Shown: positions 1-10,104, counted from the first letter of the stretch. The stretch is DNA of 64,000 bases from an uncultured Methylococcaceae bacterium (GCA_903917345.1 CAIXAE010000043.1:62001-126000); one strand, 5' to 3'. A program made the numbers and translations. The notes: a model not told the origin generated them from the sequence alone.

Positions 1-2819
1 TATGCATAGTGTCTATGCTCACCATCACCCACAATATTTTCAACACAACGACCACACAACTCTGGATGCTCTGCATGCACGCCAACGTCAGGGCGCTGAT
101 GCCAACAACGCACACACTTATGTTGTTCTGATACTAATACTTTTAATTTAAGCCCATCGACTTCAGTTTGAATTGCATCGGCCGGTGCTTCTTGTTCAGA
201 CTTAACAGTCGCTGTGGATGTAATAAAAATAAACTGTAACTCTCCAGATAATTGGCTTAAAGCACTTAAGTATTCGGCATTACCATACAACTCAAGTTCT
301 GCATTTAAGGAAGATCCAATATCACCTTTTGCACGACTCTTCTCTAGTTCTTTACTTACCGCCGTTCTAACTGACATTATTTTTTGCCAGAAATCACGAT
401 TTAAAGTCGCACTGTCATCCAATGCCACTAAACCTGGGTACCAAGTTTCTAAGAATACGGACTCACTGCGTTCACCCGGAATATACTGCCAAATTTCATC
501 AGCCGTATAACTAATAATAGGGGCCAACCAACGCGTTAATGCCTCAATTACATGATACATAGCCGTTTGTGCGGAACGACGTGCTAAACCGTTAGTTTTA
601 GCGGTATATTGTCGATCTTTTACAATGTCCAAATAAAATCCACCTAAATCTATCACGCAGAAATGATGAACTTTTTGGAAAATTTGCTGAAATTGATAGG
701 TTTCATAAGCCGCTTTAACTTCTTCTTGCAAGTTAAAGGCTCTATCTAATAACCAACGATCTAAGGCCAATAAGTCTTCTGTTGCCACTAAGTCTTGCGC
801 AGGATTAAAATCGTTTATGCTAGATAATAAGAATCGAGCCGTATTTCTTAAGCGTCTATAGCCATCAGAGGTTCGTTCTAGAATCTCATCAGATACACGC
901 ATTTCACTGCGATAATCAGAAGATGCAATCCATAAGCGTAATACATCCGCACCCAAGTTTTTCATAACCGCTTGTGGTGGAATGACATTACCTTTTGATT
1001 TAGACATCTTCTCACCGTTTTTATCAACGGTAAATCCATGGGTTAACACGGCTTTATAGGGCGCCACATCATGCATGGCAGTCGATGCTAGTAATGATGA
1101 TTGGAACCAACCACGATGCTGATCAGAACCCTCTAAATATAAATCAGCTGGATAAGTTAATTGCGCACGTTTAGCCAATACGCAAGCATGAGTAACCCCA
1201 GAGTCAAACCACACATCTAAGGTATCGGACATTTTGTCGTAATCATCAGCTTCAGCACCCAATAATTCAGCTTTATCTAATTCAAACCACGCTTCTATAC
1301 CTTTTTCTTCAATGCGTAATGCCACTGCTTCAATTAATTCTGCGGTGCGTGGATGCAATTCTCGTGTTTCTTTATGAATAAAGAAAGTAATCGGCACACC
1401 CCAAGTACGCTGACGAGAGATACACCAATCAGGACGACCTTCTAACATACTTTCGATACGCGCCTGACCCCAATCTGGAATCCACTCTACTTTTTTAACT
1501 TCAGCTAACGCTAAATCACGCAGATGATTTTTATTCATCGAGATAAACCACTGCGCAGTGGCTCTAAAAATAATCGGGGTTTTATGACGCCAGCAATGCG
1601 GATAACTGTGCAAGATTGCGTGATGATGCAACAATTTTCCTTGGGCTTCTAAAACTTCTAATACTTTTGCGTTCGCATTAAAAACATGCTGACCCGCAAA
1701 AATCTCAGTGTTAGCTAAGAATACCCCATCAGCACCCACCGGATTTTCTACAGGTAAACTATATTTTTGACCCACCACATAATCTTCTTGTCCGTGACCT
1801 GGTGCTGTGTGAACAGCACCCGTACCCGCATCCGTTGTTACATGATCGCCTAAAATAATGGGTACTTGACGATCATAGAACGGATGTTGAACTAATTGAT
1901 GTTCCCAAGCCGACCCCAGGGCATAAGCTAATACGTGATAAGTCTCTACGCTATAACGTAGCATAGTGTCTTTTAGTAAGGCTTCCGCAACAACTAAACG
2001 CTCAGTTTCAGTTTGTACTACGACGTATTCTAGTTCTGAATTTAACGCGACCGCCTGATTAGCTGGCAATGTCCATGGCGTAGTTGTCCAAATGACTACT
2101 GATAACGGTCCATGTCCTTCATGCTCTGGCGCGTGATGACATGAACTTAAAAACGCTGCTTCATCCACCACGTTAAATCGAACATCAATAGCCGGCGAAT
2201 GTTTATCTTCATATTCAACTTCCGCTTCTGCTAAAGCGGAACCACAATCCGTACACCAGTGCACGGGTTTAGCACCTGCAGTAATATGACCTTTTTTAGC
2301 AATTTGACCCAATGATCTAACGATATCAGCTTCAAACCCAAAATCCATTGTTAAATAAGGGCTCTGCCAATCACCTAAAATACCCAAGCGAATGAACGCT
2401 TCTTTTTGAATTTCGACTTGCTTTGCGGCATATTCACGACATGCTTTACGAAATACGGCAGGAGAAACTTTAACGCCTGCTTTGCCAATTTTCTTTTCAA
2501 CCATTAACTCGATAGGTAGTCCGTGACAGTCCCACCCAGGCACATAAGGCACATCAAACCCACTTAATGTCTTAGACTTAATAATAAAATCTTTTAATAC
2601 TTTATTAACAGCGTGGCCAATATGGATTTCTCCATTTGCATACGGAGGACCATCATGCAATATAAAAGGCGGACGATCTGCAAAAGCTGACCTGATCTTT
2701 TGATACAAACCCGCCTCATTCCATTTCTTTAAGCGTTCTGGTTCACGTTGCGCTAAGTTTCCTTTCATAGGGAACTCAGTAGCCGGTAAATTGAGGGTCT
2801 TTTTATAATCTACAGTCAT
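1..2819 (-). CDS. ileS: Isoleucyl-tRNA synthetase, complete except last base of stop
   Basis: Charges tRNA-Ile with isoleucine in the cytoplasm; class I synthetase with CP1 editing domain. Translating the minus strand from the ATG at 2819 gives an open frame of 939 codons to the window edge. It carries the HIGH-type motif as HIGH within 'GEIHIGHAV', the KMSKS loop (994-1008, '[10 protein letters not shown]'), and a C-terminal zinc finger of the form CVRCW...CGRC. It ends GDGEHRHYA, matching the end of E. coli IleS (938 aa), and the last two bases of the window read TA. The gene is therefore whole apart from the third base of its stop codon. Its ATG overlaps the ribF stop as ATGA (2816-2819), so the two are probably translationally coupled. 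lspA would be expected next, outside the window. Confidence 0.97.
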   Translation of the reverse strand, partial: MTVDYKKTLNLPATEFPMKGNLAQREPERLKKWNEAGLYQKIRSAFADRPPFILHDGPPYANGEIHIGHAVNKVLKDFIIKSKTLSGFDVPYVPGWDCHGLPIELMVEKKIGKAGVKVSPAVFRKACREYAAKQVEIQKEAFIRLGILGDWQSPYLTMDFGFEADIVRSLGQIAKKGHITAGAKPVHWCTDCGSALAEAEVEYEDKHSPAIDVRFNVVDEAAFLSSCHHAPEHEGHGPLSVVIWTTTPWTLPANQAVALNSELEYVVVQTETERLVVAEALLKDTMLRYSVETYHVLAYALGSAWEHQLVQHPFYDRQVPIILGDHVTTDAGTGAVHTAPGHGQEDYVVGQKYSLPVENPVGADGVFLANTEIFAGQHVFNANAKVLEVLEAQGKLLHHHAILHSYPHCWRHKTPIIFRATAQWFISMNKNHLRDLALAEVKKVEWIPDWGQARIESMLEGRPDWCISRQRTWGVPITFFIHKETRELHPRTAELIEAVALRIEEKGIEAWFELDKAELLGAEADDYDKMSDTLDVWFDSGVTHACVLAKRAQLTYPADLYLEGSDQHRGWFQSSLLASTAMHDVAPYKAVLTHGFTVDKNGEKMSKSKGNVIPPQAVMKNLGADVLRLWIASSDYRSEMRVSDEILERTSDGYRRLRNTARFLLSSINDFNPAQDLVATEDLLALDRWLLDRAFNLQEEVKAAYETYQFQQIFQKVHHFCVIDLGGFYLDIVKDRQYTAKTNGLARRSAQTAMYHVIEALTRWLAPIISYTADEIWQYIPGERSESVFLETWYPGLVALDDSATLNRDFWQKIMSVRTAVSKELEKSRAKGDIGSSLNAELELYGNAEYLSALSQLSGELQFIFITSTATVKSEQEAPADAIQTEVDGLKLKVLVSEQHKCVRCWHQRPDVGVHAEHPELCGRCVENIVGDGEHRHYA

Positions 2820-3757
2820 AATCTTTTTATCTCAGCAAAAATCTTTTTAGTCTCAGCCACATCTTTTAATATCTGGGCTTTTAGTTCTTCTAGCGAATCA
2901 AATCGTAATTCATCCCTAATCTTTTTATGAAAATGTACCTCTACATAACGTCCGTAGATTTCCTTATCAAAATCGAACAGATAAGTTTCTAAAATAACTT
3001 TAGATCCTCCATCGACAGTAGGGCGCGTACCCACATTAGCAACACCCTCAAAAACTAAGCCATCAATCCCTGACATAGTGACAGCAAACACTCCGTTGAT
3101 AGGGGTGTTTTTTCTAAACATTTGTATATTAGCCGTTGGAAACCCAATTGTGCGACCTCGTTTATCACCATGGGCAACGCGTCCACAGATAGAATAATTA
3201 TGCCCCAATAATTGCTCGGCTTTTACTAAATCACCCGCATTTAAAGCATCTCTAATCAGCGTACTGCTCACCCGTAAACCAGCAAATTGATAAGTGCCAG
3301 TATCTTCAACAGAAAAACCATGTTGCAAGCCCATTTCTTTAAGCATGGCGAAATTACCACGTCGAGCTTTGCCAAAGCGAAAATCATCACCGACAACCAC
3401 ATGCTTAACGTTTAATTTATTGATTAAAATACTATCAATAAACTGCTCCGCGTCATAGTTAGCGAAGTTTTGATTAAATCCAACTATTAATAAGTTATCA
3501 ACAGGTAATTTAGAAATTGCTAGTACTTTTTCACGTAAACACATTAATCGAGAGGGCGCGTTATCCCCTAAAAAATATTCTAAGGGCTGAGCTTCAAAAG
3601 TCATTATTACCACTGGCAAGTCTAAAGCTTTTCCTCTTTCAGCGAGTTTTTTTATCACATCCTGGTGACCTAAATGCACGCCATCAAAATTACCTATAGT
3701 CAAAACACAGCCATTGTTAAATGACTCTAAATGAGATAAGCCTCTAATTAATTGCAT
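2816..3757 (-). CDS. ribF: Bifunctional riboflavin kinase / FAD synthetase
   Basis: Makes FMN from riboflavin and then FAD, using ATP, in the cytoplasm. The 313-aa protein has the usual two-domain order. The N-terminal FAD synthetase nucleotidyltransferase carries '[13 protein letters not shown]' (about residues 21-33) and 'STLIRDAL'. The C-terminal flavokinase carries '[11 protein letters not shown]' and '[10 protein letters not shown]'. Length is normal for the family. It lies between murJ (47-bp gap) and ileS (4-bp ATGA overlap), the conserved gammaproteobacterial order murJ-ribF-ileS, so cotranscription is likely. Nothing unusual was seen. Confidence 0.97.
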   Translation of the reverse strand: MQLIRGLSHLESFNNGCVLTIGNFDGVHLGHQDVIKKLAERGKALDLPVVIMTFEAQPLEYFLGDNAPSRLMCLREKVLAISKLPVDNLLIVGFNQNFANYDAEQFIDSILINKLNVKHVVVGDDFRFGKARRGNFAMLKEMGLQHGFSVEDTGTYQFAGLRVSSTLIRDALNAGDLVKAEQLLGHNYSICGRVAHGDKRGRTIGFPTANIQMFRKNTPINGVFAVTMSGIDGLVFEGVANVGTRPTVDGGSKVILETYLFDFDKEIYGRYVEVHFHKKIRDELRFDSLEELKAQILKDVAETKKIFAEIKRL

Positions 3758-3804
3758 GATTCTTTTTAATGAGGAAAAGATTTTTATTCTATCATGCGAA
3801 GCAC

Positions 3805-5346
3805 TTAAATGCGGCAGTCATCCGACAAATGATGCCACCTTAAACCAGTTAATACTAAGGTAGAACAGTAAACAAACATCCCAACCACAATCCACTTTAT
3901 TAATTGAATAACCCGCTCAGTAGAGCGCCATTGTTGCCACCAATCCACATCAACCCAATAATATAATGCTATATACATGGCTGTACTCGCTAAAAATATA
4001 CGCACAAAAAATCTAACCCAACCCAACACGGGGCAATAAATTTTATCTTTATATAATTTCACTAACAACAAGAGTGCATTAACCAGCGCGCCCAAAGACG
4101 TCGCCAAAGCAAGCCCGGCATGTGCTAATGGAAATACCAAGATCATGTCCAGAACCAAACTTAAGCCCATAGACCATAATCCATAGCGCAATGGTGTTTG
4201 CATATCCTGACGAGAAGTAAAACCTGAAACTAGAATCCTAATAGCAATATAACCAAGCAATCCAGCTGCGTAAGCTTTTAAACTTAATGCTGAATTATGG
4301 ACATCTTGCAAACTGAATTCTTTATACTGAAACAGAGTCGAAATCATGGGCTCAGCTAATACCACTAATCCAATAGTTGCGGGCATACCCAATAATAAAA
4401 CCAACCTCAATCCCCAATCAAGGGTATTAGAAAAATTATCTTGAGCTTTTGAAGCGAAGCTCTTTGCCAACCGAGGCAAAATAACAGTTCCTAAAGCCAA
4501 GCCCAATAATCCAACAGGGAACTCCACAAGGCGGTCAGAATAATACAACCAAGACACACTACCTACAGTCAAAAATGAGGCAATTAAGGTATCTAACAAC
4601 AAATTAATCTGTGTCACCGAAACACTAAAAATAGCTGGCCCCAACAACCGAAGCATTTTTTTTACTTCTGGATCACTATATCCCCATTTAAATCTTGGCA
4701 ACAATCCTAACCGTAACAGTGAAGGGACTTGAAATAACAATTGCACTAAACCTGCCGCAAAGACCCCCCAAGCCAACGCTTCAACTGGCTGGCTCATTAA
4801 AGGAGCCCACCATATAGCGGCTATAATCATACAAATATTTAAAAAAACAGGCGTTAAAGCTGGCACCAAAAATTGACCATAAGCATTTAATATCCCACCC
4901 GCAAGCGCAACTAAACCGATGAAAAACAAATACGGTAAACAAATCTTCAATAATAAGCAGGTTAACTCAAATTGCGATCCTTGCAGAGCAAAACCTGGCG
5001 CTATTATCAATATAATGACAGGAGCCAACAACACCCCTAAAACACTTAAACCCAACAAAAACAGAGCTATGGTGCCAGCTACATTATCTATAAATGACTG
5101 CGTATCAAGGTTACTGCCCTGCTCTCTATAGTTGGCTATAATAGGTACAAAGGCATGCGCAAAAGCGCCTTCTGCAAATAACCGGCGAAAAAAGTTAGGT
5201 ATTTTAAAAGCGACAAAAAATGCATCTGTTGCTATATCAACTCCAAATAGTCTGGCTATTAACATATCCCGTACAAACCCGAGACTACGAGATATTAAGG
5301 TCATACTGCTAACAACAGCAGTAGATTTAAGAAGCTGACGACTCAA
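3805..5346 (-). CDS. murJ: Lipid II flippase MurJ
   Basis: Inner-membrane MOP-superfamily flippase that moves lipid II to the periplasmic face for peptidoglycan synthesis. The frame is open from a GTG at 5364. I prefer the TTG at 5346 because an AAGGA lies six bases before it and the product then begins MSRQLLKSTAVVSSMT, the usual MurJ N-terminus ahead of 'RSLGFVRDML'. That gives 513 aa, close to the 511 aa of E. coli MurJ. Many hydrophobic segments run to the end, consistent with 14 helices. It is divergent from rpsT and upstream of ribF, the standard arrangement. The start choice is an inference; the identity is secure. Confidence 0.95.
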   Translation of the reverse strand: MSRQLLKSTAVVSSMTLISRSLGFVRDMLIARLFGVDIATDAFFVAFKIPNFFRRLFAEGAFAHAFVPIIANYREQGSNLDTQSFIDNVAGTIALFLLGLSVLGVLLAPVIILIIAPGFALQGSQFELTCLLLKICLPYLFFIGLVALAGGILNAYGQFLVPALTPVFLNICMIIAAIWWAPLMSQPVEALAWGVFAAGLVQLLFQVPSLLRLGLLPRFKWGYSDPEVKKMLRLLGPAIFSVSVTQINLLLDTLIASFLTVGSVSWLYYSDRLVEFPVGLLGLALGTVILPRLAKSFASKAQDNFSNTLDWGLRLVLLLGMPATIGLVVLAEPMISTLFQYKEFSLQDVHNSALSLKAYAAGLLGYIAIRILVSGFTSRQDMQTPLRYGLWSMGLSLVLDMILVFPLAHAGLALATSLGALVNALLLLVKLYKDKIYCPVLGWVRFFVRIFLASTAMYIALYYWVDVDWWQQWRSTERVIQLIKWIVVGMFVYCSTLVLTGLRWHHLSDDCRI

Positions 5347-5442
5347 GAGAATTCCTTTTTTCACAAGGTTTATGTTGACAATAATAGCATTTAAAAAGAT
5401 AATGCAGGGCTATTTACTAACATATCAACACATTGAGACACT

Positions 5443-5706
5443 ATGGCTAATACAGCACAAGCTAAAAAACGCGCGAAACAAGCGGAAAAAAGCCGTATTC
5501 GCAACGCCGGACAACGTAGCAACTTACGTACATTCGTAAAAAAAGTTCTTGCAGCAGTTAAAGCTGGAGATAAAGAAAAAGCCCAAGCTGCTTTTAAAGT
5601 TGTAGTACCTATTATTGACTCAGCAGTTAACAAAGGTATTATTCACAAAAATAAAGCTGCACGCGGTAAAAGCAGACTGAATTCAAAAGTAAAAGCAATC
5701 GCTTAA
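5443..5706 (+). CDS. rpsT: 30S ribosomal protein S20
   Basis: Primary 16S rRNA-binding protein of the small subunit. The 87-aa basic protein begins '[18 protein letters not shown]' and keeps the S20 core, including '[19 protein letters not shown]' and the '[16 protein letters not shown]' tail. Length is as in E. coli (87 aa). It is monocistronic, divergent from murJ across about 96 bp that must hold both promoters, and is followed after 24 bp by a strong intrinsic terminator. An antisense frame of 80 codons covers it but resembles nothing and is ignored. Confidence 0.98.
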   Translation: MANTAQAKKRAKQAEKSRIRNAGQRSNLRTFVKKVLAAVKAGDKEKAQAAFKVVVPIIDSAVNKGIIHKNKAARGKSRLNSKVKAIA

Positions 5707-5730
5707 TTAATAAAAGCTTTCACTTTTAAA

Positions 5731-5762
5731 AAAGCCGGAGCCTAAAACTCCGGCTTTTTTGT
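5731..5762. terminator. Bidirectional intrinsic terminator after rpsT
   Basis: A perfect 10-bp stem, AAAGCCGGAG (5731-5740) with CTCCGGCTTT (5748-5757), closes a 7-base loop. It has A-runs on the left and T-runs on the right, so it can act in both directions. It lies between the convergent rpsT and ABC ATPase genes and probably serves both. Confidence 0.93.
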
Positions 5763-5769
5763 CTTCAGT

Positions 5770-6519
5770 TTATATCAGTTGTTTTATAGCGGGATACTCG
5801 TTCATTAGTTGCTGACGAAATTCTTCAATCGCTTGCTCATTATTTCTTTCTGTTCTTGGAATAGACACCTTAATATCTGCAACAAACCCCATCGGCGCAG
5901 CTGATAAAAATACCAATCTATCTGCCAAAGCAATGGCTTCGCGCAAATCATGCGTCACAAATAAAACGGTATGTGGCCGTTTTTCCCATAGCAACAATAA
6001 TAAATCTCGCACTTGTCTTGCGGTGGGCGCATCTAACGACACAAAAGGCTCATCCATCAACAATAAATCGGGGTTAACAGCAAACGCCCTAATTAAAGCC
6101 ACGCGGCGACTCATGCCTAATGATAAACGCTCAGGATAAACATTCTGAAAAACTGTCAATTGCATAACATCTAACAACTCATCAATTAACTCCGCATTTT
6201 GAAAGCGCTCTTGCACTAATTCAATATTTTGTCGCACCGTGCGCCAAGCCAATAAGCGCGGATTTTGAAATACCACACCTATCTTTGACTTTTTAGTTAC
6301 CTGCCCTACTGAAATCTCTCCTGTAAAATCGGTATCTAAACCAGCAATAATATTCAATAAGGTAGTCTTACCACAACCCGAAGGTCCAACCAAACACACA
6401 AACTCTTGTGGGTTAATCGTCAAATTTAAATTTTCAATGACTAAATGCCCAGTCGCTTCACCAACACCTGGAAATCTCTTATTAAGAATATCTATTTTAA
6501 TAGCACTCATCGTCGCCAC
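5770..6519 (-). CDS. ABC importer ATPase, nitrate/sulfonate/taurine family
   Basis: Cytoplasmic ATP-hydrolysing subunit of an ABC importer. The 249-aa protein has Walker A 'GPSGCGKTT' (about residue 46), Q-loop 'VVFQNPRLLAW', signature 'LSLGMSRRVALIRA', Walker B 'LLLMDEPF', D-loop 'SLD' and switch His 'FVTHD'. The signature is LSLGM rather than LSGGQ; Ser and Gly of the catalytic core remain, so the enzyme is probably active. Its start overlaps the permease stop by 13 bp. SsuB/TauB/NrtD-like proteins share this layout, but no sulfur- or nitrogen-metabolism neighbour is present, so the substrate cannot be assigned. Confidence 0.9.
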   Translation of the reverse strand: MATMSAIKIDILNKRFPGVGEATGHLVIENLNLTINPQEFVCLVGPSGCGKTTLLNIIAGLDTDFTGEISVGQVTKKSKIGVVFQNPRLLAWRTVRQNIELVQERFQNAELIDELLDVMQLTVFQNVYPERLSLGMSRRVALIRAFAVNPDLLLMDEPFVSLDAPTARQVRDLLLLLWEKRPHTVLFVTHDLREAIALADRLVFLSAAPMGFVADIKVSIPRTERNNEQAIEEFRQQLMNEYPAIKQLI

Positions 6520-7298
6520 CGCAACGCATGCTGATCTAAAGGCTTTAAAATCAACAATTCAATTAACTGAATAACGCCAACAAATGCCAAGGTATAAGCC
6601 AAAATACTGGCCACATCAAACATCTGAAAAAACAAATGTAACTGATACCCCATGCCGTTACTTCTACCTAATAACTCAACTACTAAAATAATTTTCCAAA
6701 TTAAAGCCAAGCCCGAACGCGTTGCTCCCATTACAAACGGATGTAATTGTGGCCAGATAATTTCTAACAAGATTTTACGTTTACTTAAACGATAGCAACG
6801 AGCCATATCCATTAAATCTTGATCTAAAGCCCGAGTACCTTCTCTAATAGTAACAATCACATTGGGTAGCTTATTAACCACTACCGCTAAAATAGCCGCG
6901 GACTCTACCAAACCAAACCATACATAACACAGAATAATTGTTACTAAAGCAGGCACATTTAAAAAAATTACCAACCAATTATCAAAGAAAGCATCTAATT
7001 TCCGATTACGCCCCAAAGCAATCCCCATTGCACAGCCAAATAACATAGCAATAGAAAAACTGACTATTAAGCGCAACAAAGTCATGCCCAAATGATAAGG
7101 TAACTGTCCAGTAACGCAAGCCTGCCAAAAAACCTTAGCCACTAATACTGGCATAGGAAAAGTACTGCTATCCAGATAAACTGCCAAGGCCTGCCAAGTG
7201 ATTAACAAAAATAGCAAGGATAAAACCGACAAAAAATACTTATGAATATTCAAATTAATTTTCAACCCAGAAGGTTCCAGCATGTATGTGCTCAGCAT
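6507..7298 (-). CDS. ABC importer permease, nitrate/sulfonate/taurine family
   Basis: Inner-membrane channel subunit of the same importer. The protein is 263 aa with about six hydrophobic segments. It has a BPD_transp_1-type cytoplasmic loop around 'ALDQDLMDMARCYRLSKR' followed by 'ILLEIIWPQLHPF', the place where the ATPase coupling helix docks. The start is uncertain: the first ATG (7298) overlaps the binding-protein gene by 44 bp, and an ATG five codons later (7283) overlaps by less. The order binding protein, permease, ATPase with overlapping ends indicates one transcript and equimolar assembly. Confidence 0.9.
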   Translation of the reverse strand: MLSTYMLEPSGLKINLNIHKYFLSVLSLLFLLITWQALAVYLDSSTFPMPVLVAKVFWQACVTGQLPYHLGMTLLRLIVSFSIAMLFGCAMGIALGRNRKLDAFFDNWLVIFLNVPALVTIILCYVWFGLVESAAILAVVVNKLPNVIVTIREGTRALDQDLMDMARCYRLSKRKILLEIIWPQLHPFVMGATRSGLALIWKIILVVELLGRSNGMGYQLHLFFQMFDVASILAYTLAFVGVIQLIELLILKPLDQHALRWRR

Positions 7299-8220
7299 TA
7301 CCGGTTAATTTATTTTGACTTACACTTCGCAATAACTGATAGATATCATCGGCAGCTTGTTGCTCTGCGTTACCCCAATTATCAACGCCACCTTGACAAT
7401 AACGCTGACGTAATAATGCCAAAGTTTGCGCATCATCCACATGCGTTAACGGAACAATGCTTTGCCAAACAGCATCTTGAGAACAAATCTGTGACTTTGC
7501 TTGCTTTGTTGCTTTAAAAAAATTATTTAGCGCAACTTTATGTGCCTGCCCCCAGGCCTGTTTAAACACGTACCCCAAACTCGGCACATTACGCTTTACA
7601 TCTAGACCTTGTAAAATTTGACTACCATCTAAAATTTGGCGATAACCCTGAGCTTCTAGGCGTGCAGCAAAATGCCAATAGGTAAGCACCGCATCTAAGC
7701 GATCTTGCTTAATTTGCTCATTAAGTAAAGGTGGCGCTGCAAAAGTTTTCTCGACCGATTCATTTAAATTTAAACTGCTTTTTTGAGACAACGCCTGCAA
7801 TAACAACCAGTTTTTATCTAATTCCCCGCCCGCTATTCCCAAGCGCTTACCTTTAAGATCAGCAATTGACTGAATAGCACTATTTTTGGGCACCACTAAA
7901 GCGCCTGAGGTATTTGAATACGGATAAAAAGTTAAATCTCCAGCAGAAGCTCGTATGCTTGATACCCAAATCCAATCTGACACTATCATATCGACAGATC
8001 CTGATTGCAAAGCAATCTTACCGGCTTCGGCATTAGCCAATGAGGTGACCTGCACATCAAATTCAGCATTGTTTAAAATGGGATCTGTCTTCAAAACCTG
8101 CAACTCCCATTCTAAAGTCCCAAAAGCTTGCACACCAATTCGAATGGTCGTTTTCTCAAACGCGTTACTAGCGTCAGCCACACTTAAAAACAGCCCCAAC
8201 AAAAAGAACTTAACTCTCAT
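7255..8220 (-). CDS. Periplasmic substrate-binding protein of ABC importer
   Basis: Captures the substrate in the periplasm for the permease encoded downstream. The frame is open from 8271, but starting at the ATG at 8220 gives a clean signal peptide, 'MRVKFFLLGLFLSVADASNA' with an A-S-N-A cleavage context, and a 321-aa precursor. The mature part reads 'TTIRIGVQAFGTLEWEL...' and has the NMT1/TauA-like features 'GSVDMIVSDWIWV' and 'IADLKGKRLGIAGG', typical of nitrate/sulfonate/taurine/thiamine-precursor binders. The pocket residues do not let me name the ligand. Confidence 0.85.
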   Translation of the reverse strand: MRVKFFLLGLFLSVADASNAFEKTTIRIGVQAFGTLEWELQVLKTDPILNNAEFDVQVTSLANAEAGKIALQSGSVDMIVSDWIWVSSIRASAGDLTFYPYSNTSGALVVPKNSAIQSIADLKGKRLGIAGGELDKNWLLLQALSQKSSLNLNESVEKTFAAPPLLNEQIKQDRLDAVLTYWHFAARLEAQGYRQILDGSQILQGLDVKRNVPSLGYVFKQAWGQAHKVALNNFFKATKQAKSQICSQDAVWQSIVPLTHVDDAQTLALLRQRYCQGGVDNWGNAEQQAADDIYQLLRSVSQNKLTGNAEHIHAGTFWVEN

Positions 8221-8399
8221 CACTACGACCCCATGAGTCAACTTTAGAAAACTTATTTTATCTGTATGCAAACATTCGTGCGAATTTCATTATAAAAACT
8301 CATCCTGTAACAACTCTCACATAGCGTTTATTTACAATTGTATTCTGAATCACAAAACACACCCGCGGTATTCAGTACATACAATTCAATCCTCTCTAT

Positions 8400-8425
8400 G
8401 GGATAATATTCTATTAATATTACCC
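8400..8425. promoter_or_regulatory. Hairpin/dyad just upstream of the PepSY gene
   Basis: GGG (8400-8402), then TAATATT (8404-8410), a 5-base spacer CTATT, AATATTA (8416-8422) and CCC (8423-8425): a near-perfect dyad with one bulged A, ending 13 bp before the ATG at 8439. It could be an mRNA hairpin near the ribosome-binding region (no Shine-Dalgarno is visible) or an operator. It is AT-rich like a Fur box but does not match the 19-bp Fur consensus beyond its first six bases. Confidence 0.5.
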
Positions 8426-8438
8426 TGATGATACCTTT

Positions 8439-9788
8439 ATGCGCTTTCTATTTACTCGCCTCCTCAATCGTTCTAACTTATTGAAAGCTCACCTTTACTT
8501 AGCACTTAGTTTTGGGTTATTTTTTTCTTTAATTGGCTTATCTGGTAGCTTAAGTATTTACCGCACGGATATTGATTTATTATTAAACCCTGAGCTAATC
8601 ATCACCAACCCCCACGGCAATTATCAAACACTAGATAAAATATATGCTGCTGTAAAAGCAGCGCATCCTCACAAAACAGGATCTTGGACTCTAGAAATGC
8701 CACAATCACCTAACGGCATGATCACAGCATGGTTTGAGAAACCTTCTGAAACTTTCTTTCAATTGTATGCACCATTAATGGTATCAGTAAATCCATATAC
8801 AGCGGAAGTTGTCAGCAGTCGATTTTGGGGGAACACTTTTACAACATGGTTATTAAATATACATACACAACTGAACATGGGAAATTTTGGTTGGGGTTTA
8901 GTAGGCATGCTAGGCATAGCATTACTAAGCTCTTGCTTAACAGGCCTATATTTATGGTGGCCAAGCTTTAACACAATAAAGGAGATTTTGAAGTTTAGAC
9001 CCCATAATGGAATTATGTTACTCGCTTTTGATATACACCGATGGCTTGGATTATTAAGCTCAATAACTTTAATAGTGCTAGCATGCACTGGATTTTTATT
9101 GAGTTATCCTAGTATTTTAGAAACCTTTTCCGGTTCATCTGGCATGGAACACGGTCAAACTGGGCGTACGATTATTAGCACAGCAATACCTAATAATCAC
9201 CCAACGGGCCTTTCTGCAGCCACTTTTGTAGCCCAGGGACCATTTCCTAAAGCACAATTAAGGCGAGTTACTACCCCAGCGGGAGACACCGGCGTTTATA
9301 AAATTAATTTACGTCAAAATAGTGAAGTTAATCATCGTCATCCCTACACTACTGTATGGGTAGATCAATGGAGTGGACAGATTAAAGAAGTTCGCAATCC
9401 GACTCTATTTTCAAGGGGCGAGATATTTGCAAGTTTGATTTGGCCATTACATACTGGAGAAGCGCTAGGGCCGAGTGGAAGATTAATTTGGTTTCTTAGT
9501 GGTATTAGTGTTTTTTTATTGTATGTTACTGGAATTTTACGGTGGTTATGCAAAACTGGAAAACTAAGAGATAGAAAGATTCAATATGCCAATTTAACCC
9601 GTTTAAATACAAAAATAAAAACTCAAAGCGTTAATTTTATTAACCGCCTTTATACCTACTCAATAAATCTGATTGAAAAAATAACACCCTACCTATCTCA
9701 AATAGTTGTCGATATATTAAAGACACTGAAAAATATAATAATAAACCATACCCTGCATGTTATTAAAGGCATGCAGGGTAAAAAATAG
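8439..9788 (+). CDS. PepSY-associated transmembrane protein (PiuB-like)
   Basis: Inner-membrane protein of the PepSY_TM family, often associated with siderophore or iron uptake; some members reduce ferric siderophores. The 449-aa sequence has an N-terminal helix (about 18-40) and a periplasmic PepSY segment. A middle helix pair follows, with 'DIHRWLGLLSSITLIVLACT', then a second PepSY-like segment with 'TTVWVDQWSGQIKEV', and the family ending 'WPLHTGEALGPSGRLIWF' before the last helix. An extra basic/hydrophobic tail of about 70 residues follows that helix and is unusual. No TonB receptor or siderophore gene is adjacent, so the iron link is by family only. Confidence 0.85.
   Translation: MRFLFTRLLNRSNLLKAHLYLALSFGLFFSLIGLSGSLSIYRTDIDLLLNPELIITNPHGNYQTLDKIYAAVKAAHPHKTGSWTLEMPQSPNGMITAWFEKPSETFFQLYAPLMVSVNPYTAEVVSSRFWGNTFTTWLLNIHTQLNMGNFGWGLVGMLGIALLSSCLTGLYLWWPSFNTIKEILKFRPHNGIMLLAFDIHRWLGLLSSITLIVLACTGFLLSYPSILETFSGSSGMEHGQTGRTIISTAIPNNHPTGLSAATFVAQGPFPKAQLRRVTTPAGDTGVYKINLRQNSEVNHRHPYTTVWVDQWSGQIKEVRNPTLFSRGEIFASLIWPLHTGEALGPSGRLIWFLSGISVFLLYVTGILRWLCKTGKLRDRKIQYANLTRLNTKIKTQSVNFINRLYTYSINLIEKITPYLSQIVVDILKTLKNIIINHTLHVIKGMQGKK
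9749..9780. terminator. Terminator-like hairpin inside the end of the PepSY gene
   Basis: A perfect 11-bp inverted repeat, TACCCTGCATG (9749-9759) and CATGCAGGGTA (9770-9780), with a 10-base loop. It lies within the last codons of the plus-strand gene and is followed on the minus strand by a T-rich stretch. It probably ends minus-strand transcription from the winged-helix gene and may also affect the plus strand. Terminator function is inferred from structure and position. Confidence 0.65.
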
Positions 9789-9796
9789 ATGATATA

Positions 9797-9994
9797 TTAT
9801 TTAAGTGCAATAATTTCAGTACGACCCACTATCTCAATATTTAATTTATCTTCTCTTAACAACCAACCTATCCCACGCTGAACATCCACTTTATTCAAGT
9901 CTGTTTCAGCAATAATTTTAGTCGCACTTGCAGGTCCATTAGCATCAAGATATTGCCATACAATACCGGCAGCATCACCAATTAATTTAAGCAT
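9797..9994 (-). CDS. Small winged-helix protein, DUF2582 family
   Basis: 65-aa predicted winged-helix domain. The frame extends upstream to 10042, but the ATG at 9994 is preceded by GAGGTG at a normal distance and yields 'MLKLIGDAAGIVWQYLDANG', the typical start of this family. 'ASATKIIAETDLNKVDVQRG' forms the likely helix-turn-helix and 'IVGRTEIIALK' the wing. DUF2582 proteins have a winged-helix fold but no established target. It sits about 110 bp after minE on the same strand and may share its transcript. Confidence 0.75.
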   Translation of the reverse strand: MLKLIGDAAGIVWQYLDANGPASATKIIAETDLNKVDVQRGIGWLLREDKLNIEIVGRTEIIALK

Positions 9995-10104
9995 TTTAAT
10001 CACCTCTATAAAGATTAATTGAACAACCAGTTTAAAAAACATAATCGTGTTTATTAATAATTTGTAATAAATACTTTAATTACTGCCCCAAGAAAAAACT
10101 GAAG

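Noticed and set aside
214-510. 98-codon plus-strand frame within ileS
   Set aside because: It lies opposite the clearly conserved minus-strand IleS frame and resembles no protein.
5391-5633. 80-codon minus-strand frame covering rpsT
   Set aside because: Shadow of the S20 gene; composition follows the complement of a lysine/alanine-rich protein.
8400-8425. Canonical Fur box
   Set aside because: After the first six matching bases (GATAAT) the sequence departs from the 19-bp consensus, so it is listed only as an unassigned dyad.
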